NCBI GenBank assembly: GCA_026014805.1
Contig: JAOZHR010000020.1
Coordinates: 1 to 64,000 of the forward strand
Direction of reading: 5' to 3'
Source: Candidatus Bathyarchaeota archaeon
Lineage (GTDB): Archaea > Thermoproteota > Bathyarchaeia > Bathyarchaeales > SOJC01
Length of the DNA: 64,000 nucleotides
Of this stretch, positions 25,325 through 33,972 are shown one piece after another (the stretch's first letter is position 1; each line of letters opens with the position of its first letter). Under the pieces are notes generated by a model. It saw nothing but the letters and a program-made list of their open reading frames with translations, made no database searches and was not told where the DNA came from. The position numbers were made by a program, and so were the translations under genes.

Positions 25325-27262
25325 TTAACTAATCTTGGGGCCCAATTGAACAACCCTTATGTAATCTAAATACAGATTAGCAGCATTATTAACTTGCGCC
25401 CCTTTGAACTCAACACTTAAGGGCAATTCCGTTTGAAAGCTTAGAGTAAACTCTTCCCAAGTCCCTGAGCCTTCAAAGTCGCCGACATCTAAAACTGTTG
25501 AGTTAAGGAGAGTTGCCCCTCCATCCGCAGTTACGGCAAGAGTCACCACGCTAACATCTTGAGAAGCCCCAGTCAACCTTAATCTAAAAATCACTTCATA
25601 TCGCCCAGGAGGAACTGCGTAATCTGGTCCACCCCAAAAAGTAACGTTGCTAAGATCTTCAGTAGTGTGAACCAAGACTTTGCCATACTTCGACGCTGTT
25701 TCCGCAATTATTGAACCATCATAAAGAGCCAATGTCTCATAATTAAAACTAGATTTCAATGGAACGAAGATTAATGGTTCATTCCTATAGTCTCTTCTAA
25801 GCAACAAGATATCTTCAGCATACGCATAGGTTCCATAACTGCTTCTCGCTAGCAACTCAGAGGCTATTAACTTCATGTTCTGGGCACCTTCAGTTCTTAA
25901 ATCCAGAAGCACAAAATCTGGATCATTTTCGCTCAAAATGATAAGTGCATACTCTTTCCACACGTCGGAAATACCAGTATAATGCATGGGATAGGGTTCG
26001 TCATAACTGAATGGTAGAACCCAAGCATCAAATCTGTTTGATATAAAAGGGAAAAGGTTATTTGTAGCTAAAACTGACGCGTTTTCCGGTATCAATAGCA
26101 TAATTTCATGAGCAGCATTGGTTTTCTCCGTATTGAGCACTATAGGCTGGATCCGCGCTACACCAATCACAAGCGAAGCCAAGGCAAGAAAAAGCAGCAG
26201 TCTGGAAAAGACATGGATCCTGGAGGGCTTCAAGCGTAATAGTCTCTTTATGCCTTCTATTGAGGAAAGATATACAAAAGGGACTATGACCAATGAGTAT
26301 TGATAACCAATCTCATAGTACGGACTATAATTCAACATGAATATAAAAAGAAGCCAAGGCACACTCAACGAGATGTACGGAGAAAAAAGAGGAGTGAATA
26401 ATAAGGGTGCCAGCAACAGCGTCAAATATAAGAGCTTTATGAGTGTATTGTACCCCAAGTAGTTGAACAACTGAAGTGGGCGACTGACATCCTCTAACAA
26501 CGGCGCCAAGACAGTCATCGATTGAGTCTCCGGTTGCCTAAGATAAGAATGCACAGTAGAGGCCAAGAATAACCACAAAATAGATGAAACAACTGTGAGA
26601 ATCACATACGGAGCGATCTTTCTCAACTTTTCTTTCGCTTTAATTTCCATAATTGTTTCAAACAATATTATTAGAACCATTAAGAAGGCCATATACTCAT
26701 GCACCATAAGTGAAAGAAGCATCGAAAGACTATAGAATTTCAGGTTTCTCTTTCTTAAAAAGTACACAGTCGCTAGAAGAGTGATAGGCATGAAAGCCTC
26801 AAAGTGGAAATCAAATAGGTTAGCCCCCAAGATCAAGGGATTTGTCAAATAAGACAACGAAAGTATGAATGCTAATCGCTCACCGAGTTTGACTTTCGCC
26901 AAAAGGTATAGAGGTACGACGCCTAGGGCTATTATGAAACTCTGCAGCACCAGAAGTGTTTCAGGATGAGGCCAAATTGCATAAATAGGTACAATAAAAA
27001 TGAGGATCGGTGAGAAGTGGACTGCAAAAAAACATTGACCAAACCAAGGCTCCACAGTATAGTAAAAAAAGCGCCCATGAACTGTAGACCAGAATACTTG
27101 ATTGAATATACCAAGATCCCAAGCGTGTGAGAATAAAGAATTGTGCCTCAAAATGGTTACAACACTTATCGCAACAGTATAAAAGAAGATCATCAAGGCT
27201 AGACGATTTCTAAGGACCTGCCCCTTCGCGAATAACGTCTTTATTACCTGGACCCTAGACAC
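25325..27262 (-). CDS. DUF2079 polytopic membrane protein
   Basis: A 645-residue integral membrane protein with about ten helices in the first 375 residues and an extracytoplasmic C-terminal part rich in beta-strand, ending in a carbohydrate-binding-like domain (DLSNVTFWGGPDYAVPPGRY, then a jelly-roll-like stretch). SHAWDLGIFNQVFWSTVHG and FAVHFSPIL are the DUF2079 hallmarks; the family is GT-C-like. Likely a membrane sugar transferase or surface glycan protein of the same cluster. It is separated from priS by a divergent promoter region. Confidence 0.85.
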   Translation of the reverse strand: MSRVQVIKTLFAKGQVLRNRLALMIFFYTVAISVVTILRHNSLFSHAWDLGIFNQVFWSTVHGRFFYYTVEPWFGQCFFAVHFSPILIFIVPIYAIWPHPETLLVLQSFIIALGVVPLYLLAKVKLGERLAFILSLSYLTNPLILGANLFDFHFEAFMPITLLATVYFLRKRNLKFYSLSMLLSLMVHEYMAFLMVLIILFETIMEIKAKEKLRKIAPYVILTVVSSILWLFLASTVHSYLRQPETQSMTVLAPLLEDVSRPLQLFNYLGYNTLIKLLYLTLLLAPLLFTPLFSPYISLSVPWLLFIFMLNYSPYYEIGYQYSLVIVPFVYLSSIEGIKRLLRLKPSRIHVFSRLLLFLALASLVIGVARIQPIVLNTEKTNAAHEIMLLIPENASVLATNNLFPFISNRFDAWVLPFSYDEPYPMHYTGISDVWKEYALIILSENDPDFVLLDLRTEGAQNMKLIASELLARSSYGTYAYAEDILLLRRDYRNEPLIFVPLKSSFNYETLALYDGSIIAETASKYGKVLVHTTEDLSNVTFWGGPDYAVPPGRYEVIFRLRLTGASQDVSVVTLAVTADGGATLLNSTVLDVGDFEGSGTWEEFTLSFQTELPLSVEFKGAQVNNAANLYLDYIRVVQLGPKIS

Positions 27263-27428
27263 CCTCCTTAATAAAACGAGACATACTTGTGCATATATTG
27301 TAGGTTTAGGTGTTTTCAGGATTTAAAAACTATGGTTACCATTTTTTGGTGCGCCAACGGGAAGCCTCAATATCCTTATTATCGAACTCTTATCTAATTC
27401 ATTAAAGTAGTTCAAGGAGAAGCGTGTC

Positions 27429-28646
27429 TTGCAACATTTCGCTCGAAACAAATTCTTTGAATATTACCAAAAGCACTTTTCAAACATTCAACCCCCCACA
27501 TCTTTGGAAAAACGTGAGTTCGGCTTCCTTTTGTTCGAGGGAAAAACTATGCTTAGGCACAAGAGCTTTAGAAGCATAGACAACCTCAAACATTCCTTGA
27601 GTACAATCGTTCCTTCAAATGCTTACTACTCTAGCGCTTATTATGAACGACCTGAGGCTGAGATGGACGAAAAAGGCTGGCTGGGGGCAGATTTAGTGTT
27701 TGACATCGACGCGGACCACATTCCTACGCCATGCGGCAAAGTTCACGACACATGGGTCTGTAGCCATTGTGGTTTTGCTGGTAAGGGGCCTTCTCCTGAA
27801 AAATGTCCCGCTTGCGACGAAGCAAAATTTAACACCAACACTTGGATGTGCGACGAGTGTTTAGAATCCGCCAAAAGAGAGACAATCAAGCTCTTGGAAA
27901 TGTTGATGAAAGACTTGGGCTTTGCAGAGGACGAAATAAAGGTTTATTTTAGCGGAAATCGCGGCTATCACGTGCATGTAGAAAACGAAAATATTCGTTT
28001 GCTTGATTCTATGGCGCGCAAAGAAATAGTGGATTATGTTATCGGGTTAGGCTTCAAAGTAGAATTGCACAGGTTGATAGATAAGTATAAAAATAGAATT
28101 GTTGTTGGACCTAACTTGAAAGGTTGGAGAGGTCGCATCGCCAAGGGAATCGACGTGTTTCTAGCAGAACAATCGCGCAGTAAAATAGAGACTATAAGCT
28201 TAAGCAAACGGCGCATTGACTTCTTAATCAAAAATAAGGAAAAACTTCGAGAAAGCTTGAAGCGTAGAGGATGGATCACTGTAAAAGGTGTAGGGCCCCA
28301 AAACTGGAAAAAAATTATCCAATGGATTGTGATCCAGCAATCAGCCAGAATTGACACGGTGGTCACAACTGATATTCATCGGTTGATTCGGCTGACTGGA
28401 AGTCTACATGGGAAGACAGGGTTTATGAAAGTTGAAGCACCTCTCGGTAGCTTTGACAAGTTTGATCCCTTGAAAGAGGCAGTAGCCTTTAAAGAAGGAC
28501 AGGTGGTTGTTGATGTTGTTGAAGCACCCAGGTTTCGGATAGGAGATACACTTCATGGACCGTTCAAGAACGATTCGCGTGTGGAGTTGCCCACCGCAGC
28601 AGCCTTGTTTCTACTCTGCAAAGGTGTAGCAAAAGTGGTGAAATAG
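27429..28646 (+). CDS. priS: DNA primase catalytic subunit (PriS)
   Basis: Synthesises RNA (and in archaea DNA) primers. The catalytic acidic pair is in DLVFDIDADH, the sGxRGxH motif appears as FSGNRGYHVHVEN, and the zinc-binding knob lies in between (TWVCSHCGFAG...EKCPACDE). GRIAKGIDVF and RLIRLTGSLHGKTGF are the C-terminal conserved blocks. It starts at TTG with AAGGAGAAG seven bases upstream. Its stop is two bases from the GINS start, so the two form one operon. The partner PriL is at 13540. Confidence 0.95.
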   Translation: MQHFARNKFFEYYQKHFSNIQPPTSLEKREFGFLLFEGKTMLRHKSFRSIDNLKHSLSTIVPSNAYYSSAYYERPEAEMDEKGWLGADLVFDIDADHIPTPCGKVHDTWVCSHCGFAGKGPSPEKCPACDEAKFNTNTWMCDECLESAKRETIKLLEMLMKDLGFAEDEIKVYFSGNRGYHVHVENENIRLLDSMARKEIVDYVIGLGFKVELHRLIDKYKNRIVVGPNLKGWRGRIAKGIDVFLAEQSRSKIETISLSKRRIDFLIKNKEKLRESLKRRGWITVKGVGPQNWKKIIQWIVIQQSARIDTVVTTDIHRLIRLTGSLHGKTGFMKVEAPLGSFDKFDPLKEAVAFKEGQVVVDVVEAPRFRIGDTLHGPFKNDSRVELPTAAALFLLCKGVAKVVK

Positions 28647-28648
28647 TC

Positions 28649-29200
28649 ATGTATGATATGCTTTATGATGCTTGGTTGAAAGAGAAGCAAAGTGCAGAGT
28701 TGCAGAGGCTTCCTAAAGATTTCTACTCCAGAACAGCAGAGTATGTGGGCCGAATTCGACGAGAGGGACGAATGCTGGATCAAAAATCTGCCAAAGCAAA
28801 GTTGATTTCACAAGAGCTGTCAAACGTTAAACGGTTGATGAAAGAACTTGTCAGACTTCGTTTCAAGAAAATAGTTGATCACGCAACGTCTGCAAAGACC
28901 GTGAAGAAAGAAGAACTAACATTTGAGGAAGAAAGAATATTTCTTGGGATGAAACCTTCGCTAGAGAATTTTCAATCTTTTTTGAAAGACTCTTTGCGGG
29001 GAAAGATTTCGAAGGTCGAAGAAAAAGGTGAGTTGCCAAAAAGGATGCTTCTACGATTTTTAAAAGAAGTCCCAGCCGTTGTGGGTGCAGATTTGAAAAT
29101 TTATGGTCCCTTCTCAGTGGAAGATGTAGCGACGTTGCCTATTGAAAACGCTAAAGTTTTAGTGAAGCATGGCGTCGCCATGGAAATAGAAACTAGGTAA
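28649..29200 (+). CDS. GINS complex subunit (Gins51/15 type)
   Basis: A 183-residue protein with the helical A domain first (LQRLPKDFYSRTAEYVGRIR...KRLMKELVRLRFKKIV) and the small beta B domain last (FLKEVPAVVGADLKIYGPFS...LPIENAKVLVKHGVA). This A-then-B order is the Gins51 (Sld5/Psf1) arrangement. GINS links MCM helicase, primase and polymerase; pairing with priS is the typical archaeal context. No Gins23 is visible in the window. Confidence 0.88.
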   Translation: MYDMLYDAWLKEKQSAELQRLPKDFYSRTAEYVGRIRREGRMLDQKSAKAKLISQELSNVKRLMKELVRLRFKKIVDHATSAKTVKKEELTFEEERIFLGMKPSLENFQSFLKDSLRGKISKVEEKGELPKRMLLRFLKEVPAVVGADLKIYGPFSVEDVATLPIENAKVLVKHGVAMEIETR

Positions 29201-29296
29201 AAGGCTGCTGCTAGATGCAAAGCTGCTTAAAATTCCTCCGCGGTTGCTTTATACCTAATTATAGCAAACCTTTTCTTAACCCTCAGCAGAGAGAAC

Positions 29297-29551
29297 TTGG
29301 GAAAAGCCTTGACGAAGGATATGAAAGTTGACAGAGCATTAGATTGTCTAGGACTCTTCTGTCCAGAGCCAGTTTATAGAACGCGAATAGAATTAGATAA
29401 GATGGAAGTGGGCGAAACTTTAGGAATTTGGGCAGACGACCCGGCAGCAGAGGGAGACATAGAAAGCTTAACCAGACGCCTAGGCCATGAAATCTTGGAA
29501 AGAAGGAAAGAAGGAAACAAGCTTTACTTCTTGATTAAAAAGGGGAGATAA
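29297..29551 (+). CDS. TusA-family sulfur carrier protein
   Basis: An 84-residue TusA/SirA fold with LDCLGLFCPEPVYRTRIELD: the C-P-E-P motif carries the persulfide cysteine. GIWADDPAAEGDIESLTRR is the second family block. The TTG at 29297 follows a GAGAG; ATG 29321 would still keep the whole fold. It lies nine bases before the cysteine desulfurase, so it most likely accepts sulfur from it for cluster assembly or tRNA thiolation. Confidence 0.88.
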   Translation: MGKALTKDMKVDRALDCLGLFCPEPVYRTRIELDKMEVGETLGIWADDPAAEGDIESLTRRLGHEILERRKEGNKLYFLIKKGR

Positions 29552-29560
29552 GAGGGTTTT

Positions 29561-30742
29561 ATGATGAGAAAAGTTTACATGGACAACACTGCAGGCATGC
29601 CTGTTGACCCTCGTGTCATTGATGCCATGAACCCATACTTTGAAAGGTTATACGCAAACCCATCTTCACTGCACTCCTTTGCCCAAGAAACGAGGAAAGG
29701 GCTTGAGAGCGCTCGGGAAAAAGTTGCCAATCTGATTGGCGCAGAAAAAAGTGGAATTGTGTTTACATCATGCGCCACTGAGAGCAACAATTTGGCAATC
29801 ATGGGAGTAGCGGCGAGAAACAAAGAGCGTGGAAAGCACATTATAACTACCAGCATAGAACACATGTCAGTGATAAACGTCTGCAAACATCTGATGAAAC
29901 AAGGGTTCAAAGTGTCCTTTCTGCCAGTTGATAAATATGGTATAGTTGACCTCGAAGCCTTAAAGAAGGAACTGACTGATGAAACAATTCTTGTTTCGGT
30001 CATGTATGCGAACGGAGAAATTGGAACAATCGAACCCATTGAGGAGGTAAGCAAAATCGTGCACAACAAAAATGCCTATTTACACGTGGATGCTACCGCT
30101 GCGATAGGACAGGTTGCAATAGACGTGCAAAAAGATGACGTTGACTTGTTGACTTTGTCTTCAAACGACATGTATGGACCGAAAGGAATTGGCGCACTTT
30201 ACATAAAGAAAGGCACACGGTTGGAGCCATTTATCTATGGAGGAGGGCAAGAACGCGGATTAAGATCTGGCACAGAAAACTCTCCAAGCATTGTGGGTAT
30301 GGGAAAAGCCGCGGAGCTAGCGAAGAGGGAAATGGAAGTAGAAAGCCAAAGGCTGATTAAGCTACGAGACAAGTTTATCAAAGGACTCTTAGAAAACATT
30401 CCGTACTCTTTTCTAAATGGCCATCCGTCGAAACGGTTGCCCAACAACATAGCCGTGAGATTCAGCTTCATTGAAGGCGAATCGATGCTCCTCAACTTGG
30501 ACATGGCTGGTGTGGCAGCATCTTCTGGGTCAGCGTGTACCGCTAAGACACTGGAGCCGTCTCACGTGCTGCGAGCTATCGGGCTAAAACATGAGGAAGC
30601 TCATGGCTCATTGCTGTTTTCGTTGGGCAAGCAAAACACTGAAGAAGACGTAGATTACGTGGTGGAGTTGCTACCCGATATAGTTAAAAAGCTGCGTGCT
30701 ATGTCACCATTAACGCCGAAAGAGTTGAGAAAAAGTGTATAG
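29561..30742 (+). CDS. iscS: Cysteine desulfurase (IscS/NifS)
   Basis: PLP enzyme releasing sulfur from cysteine as an enzyme-bound persulfide. YMDNTAGMPVDPRV begins the family. TSCATESNNLAIMG binds phosphate, and HVDATAAIGQVAID holds the PLP aspartate. The persulfide cysteine is in GVAASSGSACTAKTLEPSHVL. One oddity: the usual lysine-bearing S-x-H-K motif reads LSSNDMYGPKGIGALYI here, with N-D in place of H-K at the canonical position, although a Lys lies four residues on. GAGGG sits before the start ATG. The stop overlaps iscU by 8 bp. Confidence 0.88.
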   Translation: MMRKVYMDNTAGMPVDPRVIDAMNPYFERLYANPSSLHSFAQETRKGLESAREKVANLIGAEKSGIVFTSCATESNNLAIMGVAARNKERGKHIITTSIEHMSVINVCKHLMKQGFKVSFLPVDKYGIVDLEALKKELTDETILVSVMYANGEIGTIEPIEEVSKIVHNKNAYLHVDATAAIGQVAIDVQKDDVDLLTLSSNDMYGPKGIGALYIKKGTRLEPFIYGGGQERGLRSGTENSPSIVGMGKAAELAKREMEVESQRLIKLRDKFIKGLLENIPYSFLNGHPSKRLPNNIAVRFSFIEGESMLLNLDMAGVAASSGSACTAKTLEPSHVLRAIGLKHEEAHGSLLFSLGKQNTEEDVDYVVELLPDIVKKLRAMSPLTPKELRKSV

Positions 30743-31118
30743 CGAACAAGTAATGGAACATTTCAGAAACCCTCGAAACGTAGGAGAAATCCTAGACGCT
30801 GACGGGGTAGGCACGGTTGGGAACCCGGTGTGCGGCGACATGATGACTATATACATCAAAGTCAAGGACAACCGCATCGCGGACATCAAATTCAAAACCT
30901 TCGGTTGCGGCGCAGCAGTCGCTACAAGCAGCATGATAACCGAGCTAGCCAAGGGCAAGACGTTGGAAGAAGCGATGAAAATCACCCGAAGCCACGTGGC
31001 AGACAGCCTAGGGGGTCTTCCACCAATAAAGATGCACTGCTCAAACCTTGCAGCAGATGCACTGCATGAAGCCATAAAAGACTATCAAAAAAGCAGGAGG
31101 CAAACGAAAAGTGACTAA
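30735..31118 (+). CDS. iscU: Fe-S cluster scaffold protein (IscU/NifU N-domain)
   Basis: A scaffold of 127 residues on which 2Fe-2S clusters are built. All three cysteine sites are visible: GNPVCGDMMTIYIKV, FKTFGCGAAVATSSM and PPIKMHCSNLAADAL. The Asp after the first cysteine (C-G-D) fits the family. It starts at GTG inside the end of iscS, so translation is coupled. Together with TusA and the following metal-binding protein it forms a compact sulfur-trafficking operon. Confidence 0.95.
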   Translation: MYSEQVMEHFRNPRNVGEILDADGVGTVGNPVCGDMMTIYIKVKDNRIADIKFKTFGCGAAVATSSMITELAKGKTLEEAMKITRSHVADSLGGLPPIKMHCSNLAADALHEAIKDYQKSRRQTKSD

Positions 31119-31263
31119 ATTCGTACAATGTGCGGAGTGCAACATGAAGATAACGGGAGATAAATGCGAGTTTGCAATTTACACACATGTCAGCGACGGT
31201 AAAGAATGCGTGTTCTGCTGCGAAAAATGTGCAGAAAAGTACCAAAAAAAGAAAAGAACATAA
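31111..31263 (+). CDS. 50-residue TRASH-like metal-binding protein
   Basis: Starts at GTG inside the last codons of iscU and ends TAA at 31261-31263. Six cysteines are arranged V-Q-C-A-E-C-N-M-K-I-T-G, then D-K-C-E, then ECVFCCEKCAEKY. The C-x2-C opening with a closing F-C-C-x2-C-A-x-K-Y resembles the TRASH/YHS family of small metal-sensing or metal-carrying modules. Position as the last gene of the Fe-S operon suggests iron or copper handling for cluster assembly; this is inference. Confidence 0.75.
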   Translation: MTKFVQCAECNMKITGDKCEFAIYTHVSDGKECVFCCEKCAEKYQKKKRT

Positions 31264-31284
31264 TGGACTCTGCTTCTTAGATTT

Positions 31285-31902
31285 TTAGAGTCCCCGTTTA
31301 GCTTCGATTAATACAATTTTCTCAAAAGCCAATTTTTCCTCATCAACTATTTTTGATCGTAGTTTGTGTTGCAAGAACCTTTTTAACGTCTCTTCCATGT
31401 TTGAAAGACTTGACTGGACCAACAGAATACGACCATTTTCCATTAGGTGTCTCGAAGATTTTCGGATAAATCGGTCAATAACCGTTCGTCCTGTCTTTCC
31501 GCCTGCCCAAGCCTTTTCAATCCAACTTTTTCCTTCATCTGGCTCAACTGGTAGATATGGCGCGTTGAAGAGAATTAAGTCGAATCTTTCGTCACCTTCA
31601 ATCGCGTCGAAAAGGTCTCCCTGACGTATTTCAATTTTCGCCACAACCTCGTTCAGCTCAACGTTTTTTCGTGCACAGGCCACAGCGTGAGGGTTGACGT
31701 CCACTGCAATCACCTTGCTCGCCTTCTCAGCAACTAACACAGCTAGAATGCCACAGCCGGTACCCATGTCTAAGACACGCCCATCTTCGACCACCGACAG
31801 ATTCCGAGCTAGAAGAAAAGTGTCTTCTGAAGGCAGGTATACATCGTCAGGAACGACAAAAATGTATTCCTCAAAAAAGACCTTTCTAGACCGAAAGTTC
31901 AT
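31285..31902 (-). CDS. HemK2/PrmC-like release-factor glutamine methyltransferase
   Basis: SAM-dependent methyltransferase of the archaeal/eukaryal HemK2 (Mtq2) type, expected to methylate the Gln of the aRF1 GGQ motif. DVYLPSEDTFLLAR is the family N terminus, VLDMGTGCGILAVLVAE is the SAM-binding motif and VIAVDVNPHAVACARKN the second. The catalytic N-P-P-Y appears as LILFNAPYLPVEP, with Ala in the second position. The length of 205 residues is usual. It overlaps ksgA by 17 bp. Confidence 0.87.
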   Translation of the reverse strand: MNFRSRKVFFEEYIFVVPDDVYLPSEDTFLLARNLSVVEDGRVLDMGTGCGILAVLVAEKASKVIAVDVNPHAVACARKNVELNEVVAKIEIRQGDLFDAIEGDERFDLILFNAPYLPVEPDEGKSWIEKAWAGGKTGRTVIDRFIRKSSRHLMENGRILLVQSSLSNMEETLKRFLQHKLRSKIVDEEKLAFEKIVLIEAKRGL

Positions 31903-32704
31903 TCGCTAACGCTCCAAAATCTTCAGGCGCCAACTCTCGAACACGTTTGTCACGAAAAGGCAAAATGTCAGCTTTCCTTACAGCCGCTGGGCTCTTCAAT
32001 CCATACTTATGAAGAAGCGGCAGAACGGCCTTTCGGACTTTTCTATTGCGTTGCGTAAATAGAGTTCGTACGACTTCATCGAAGACTTTCTCGTCTTCTA
32101 CTTTGAAGGGGGGGCATCTCTTGGGTTTCAACCGCACTATGACAGCGTCTACGTCGGGTGGAGGATAAAACGCTGTTTTGGGTATAAGGTCCAACAGTTC
32201 TACTTCAGCGTGGTAAGACATGTAGACTGTCAGGCGACTGTAGTCCTTGCTGGCTATTGGTGCCTTGAGACGATTTGCAAATTCTTTTTGGAAGGTCAAA
32301 ACGGCACAGTCAAAAGTTTTGTTAAGAAGCCAGAAAAGCAGTGGTGAGGAGATCGAGAAGGGCGGATTGGAAACTATCTTATCGAAAGAGGGTAAGGTGA
32401 CCTTAAGAATGTCGCCTTTTACTACCTCTACATTTTTGAACTCACTAAGCTCATTCTGCAAAACCGCTATCAAACAGGCATCGGCTTCAACAGCTATAAC
32501 CTTCCTTGCCTTCTGAGAGAGAAAACATGTAAGAAAGCCAAACCCCGCGCCAACCTCCAGAACTACATCTGCCTGTCCCACAGCCGCATACGAACTCATA
32601 AGTTGCAAAACATGACTGTCAACCATGAAATTTTGACCTAAGCGCTTCTTTGGAAAAATTTTGTAAGTACGCATAAGATACTTTGCTTTTTGGTAGAGGT
32701 CCAT
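31886..32704 (-). CDS. ksgA: 16S rRNA dimethyladenosine transferase KsgA/Dim1
   Basis: Dimethylates two adjacent adenosines near the 3' end of 16S rRNA. KKRLGQNFMVD is the family start, VVLEVGAGFGFLTCFLSQKA the SAM site and VIAVEADACLIAVLQNEL motif II. The catalytic N-L-P-Y motif appears as IVSNPPFSISSPLLFWLL. The C-terminal helical domain includes RTLFTQRNRKVRKAVLP. Normal length (272). It is part of the conserved rpoF-DUF655-ksgA-hemK2 string. Confidence 0.94.
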   Translation of the reverse strand: MDLYQKAKYLMRTYKIFPKKRLGQNFMVDSHVLQLMSSYAAVGQADVVLEVGAGFGFLTCFLSQKARKVIAVEADACLIAVLQNELSEFKNVEVVKGDILKVTLPSFDKIVSNPPFSISSPLLFWLLNKTFDCAVLTFQKEFANRLKAPIASKDYSRLTVYMSYHAEVELLDLIPKTAFYPPPDVDAVIVRLKPKRCPPFKVEDEKVFDEVVRTLFTQRNRKVRKAVLPLLHKYGLKSPAAVRKADILPFRDKRVRELAPEDFGALANELSV

Positions 32705-32714
32705 GAATGTTCCA

Positions 32715-33269
32715 CTAGGGTGCCCGAGTAAACAGCCGGTATTTGCTTCCTCCAGCTAATTCTTCAACGATACGTTTAGTAACCAGTTTGGCTGGATCAG
32801 GTATGTTAGTACGCTTTTGCAGGTCTTCGAAACTTTCAAAGGGCTTTCGCTCACGCTCGTTAATAATTTGCCACATGTACTTCTTGCCAATGCCGGGAAC
32901 GAGTTCCATTGAGTGCATTCGCGGAGTTAAGGCCTGAGTAGTATTGAAAAAGTTGACGACCCAACTCTCCCGCGTTGAAACGATTTTTTCAATTACGTTT
33001 GGCAGTTCCATCCTGGCGTTTGCGGTTAAATCGTCGAAGCTGACGCGGCCAATTATGTATGTGATTTCCTTTCTTTTGTCTTTTCCAACATAAACTCGGT
33101 CCTGAGGCTTGAGAGCTAGACCTTCTTTCACTATAGCTTCTAAGAGGGTGAAGAAATCTTCGCCTATCACTTGGATAACTGCCCCTGCTCGGTATCCAGG
33201 TCTCATGCCAGCGCGACCGTGGGGTAGAAAATCCAGTACGTAGGCGTGTTCTTCGTATCTCTTCTCCAT
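32715..33269 (-). CDS. DUF655 family RNA-binding protein
   Basis: An archaeal conserved protein of 184 residues with an N-terminal OB-like region (YVLDFLPHGRAGMRPGYRAG) and a C-terminal helix-hairpin-helix (ELVPGIGKKYMWQIINERER). The family almost always sits beside rpoF, L21e and ksgA, as here, suggesting a role in rRNA processing or translation. The biochemical function is not established to my knowledge. Confidence 0.88.
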   Translation of the reverse strand: MEKRYEEHAYVLDFLPHGRAGMRPGYRAGAVIQVIGEDFFTLLEAIVKEGLALKPQDRVYVGKDKRKEITYIIGRVSFDDLTANARMELPNVIEKIVSTRESWVVNFFNTTQALTPRMHSMELVPGIGKKYMWQIINERERKPFESFEDLQKRTNIPDPAKLVTKRIVEELAGGSKYRLFTRAP

Positions 33270-33326
33270 ACTCTCTTCTCTCGCCCCTTCAAACCGAGAT
33301 AATATGCTATTATATTGTGAAAGCTA

Positions 33327-33665
33327 TTATTCCTTTTTTCTATACTGATTCAGGAATGTTAAAATGTTTTCCAATTTTTGAGTTTCCACAATTTTTCGGC
33401 CACCCGCCAAAAAAACACGAATCTCCTCGATACTTTCTGGCATGCAATTAACCATCTGCACTGCTTCCTCTTCGTCAAGCTCAAACTTTTCCACCAAGCC
33501 TTTCACAAGCCTTTTAGCGAATTTTGCGTCTATTTTGCTAAACTTAGCTGTGTAGTCCAGGGCTCGGCGTTGAAACTGGTCCAGATTCTCTTCGCCGATG
33601 GATTCCAATAGTTGCTTAACTTCTGGCACAGTTAACATCTTTTCTTTCAACGCTTTTCTAGGCAT
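33327..33665 (-). CDS. rpoF: RNA polymerase subunit F (Rpb4 homologue)
   Basis: The 112-residue RpoF forms the RNA polymerase stalk with RpoE. LTVPEVKQLLESIG, QFQRRALDYTAKFSKID, VEKFELDEEEAVQMVNCMPE and IEEIRVFLAGG are the HRDC-like helical blocks of the family. It lies four bases downstream of L21e and is surely cotranscribed. RpoE is not in the window. Confidence 0.92.
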   Translation of the reverse strand: MPRKALKEKMLTVPEVKQLLESIGEENLDQFQRRALDYTAKFSKIDAKFAKRLVKGLVEKFELDEEEAVQMVNCMPESIEEIRVFLAGGRKIVETQKLENILTFLNQYRKKE

Positions 33666-33669
33666 TCTT

Positions 33670-33972
33670 CTATTCTCCCTTAGTTACTCCGAAGGGTTCA
33701 AGATGTTCCGGTCTAACTATTATTTCTTTGACTGCTTTGCCTTGGGTAACATTCACCACGTAGGCTTGCCCGCTCTTATCCTCGATGATCCCGATTTTCC
33801 CATGAAAACGGCGGTGAGGCATACCTTTGTGAACGCTTGGGTTTAGCTTCACAACCACCCGGTCACCAGGCTTGTATTCCCTAAGTATCTTGCTTAGACC
33901 TACCTTTCCTTTTTCTCTTGCTTTTTTTCTCAGCAACGAACGGGTTCTGCGACGGTAGCCTTTTGACTTCAT
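33670..33972 (-). CDS. rpl21e: 50S ribosomal protein L21e
   Basis: A ribosomal protein of the archaeal/eukaryal large subunit, 100 residues. KSKGYRRRTRSLLRKKARE is the basic N terminus; YKPGDRVVVKLNPSVHKGMP and FHGKIGIIEDKSGQAYVVNV form the SH3-like barrel. The start overlaps the stop of pus10 by 4 bp. Confidence 0.96.
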   Translation of the reverse strand: MKSKGYRRRTRSLLRKKAREKGKVGLSKILREYKPGDRVVVKLNPSVHKGMPHRRFHGKIGIIEDKSGQAYVVNVTQGKAVKEIIVRPEHLEPFGVTKGE

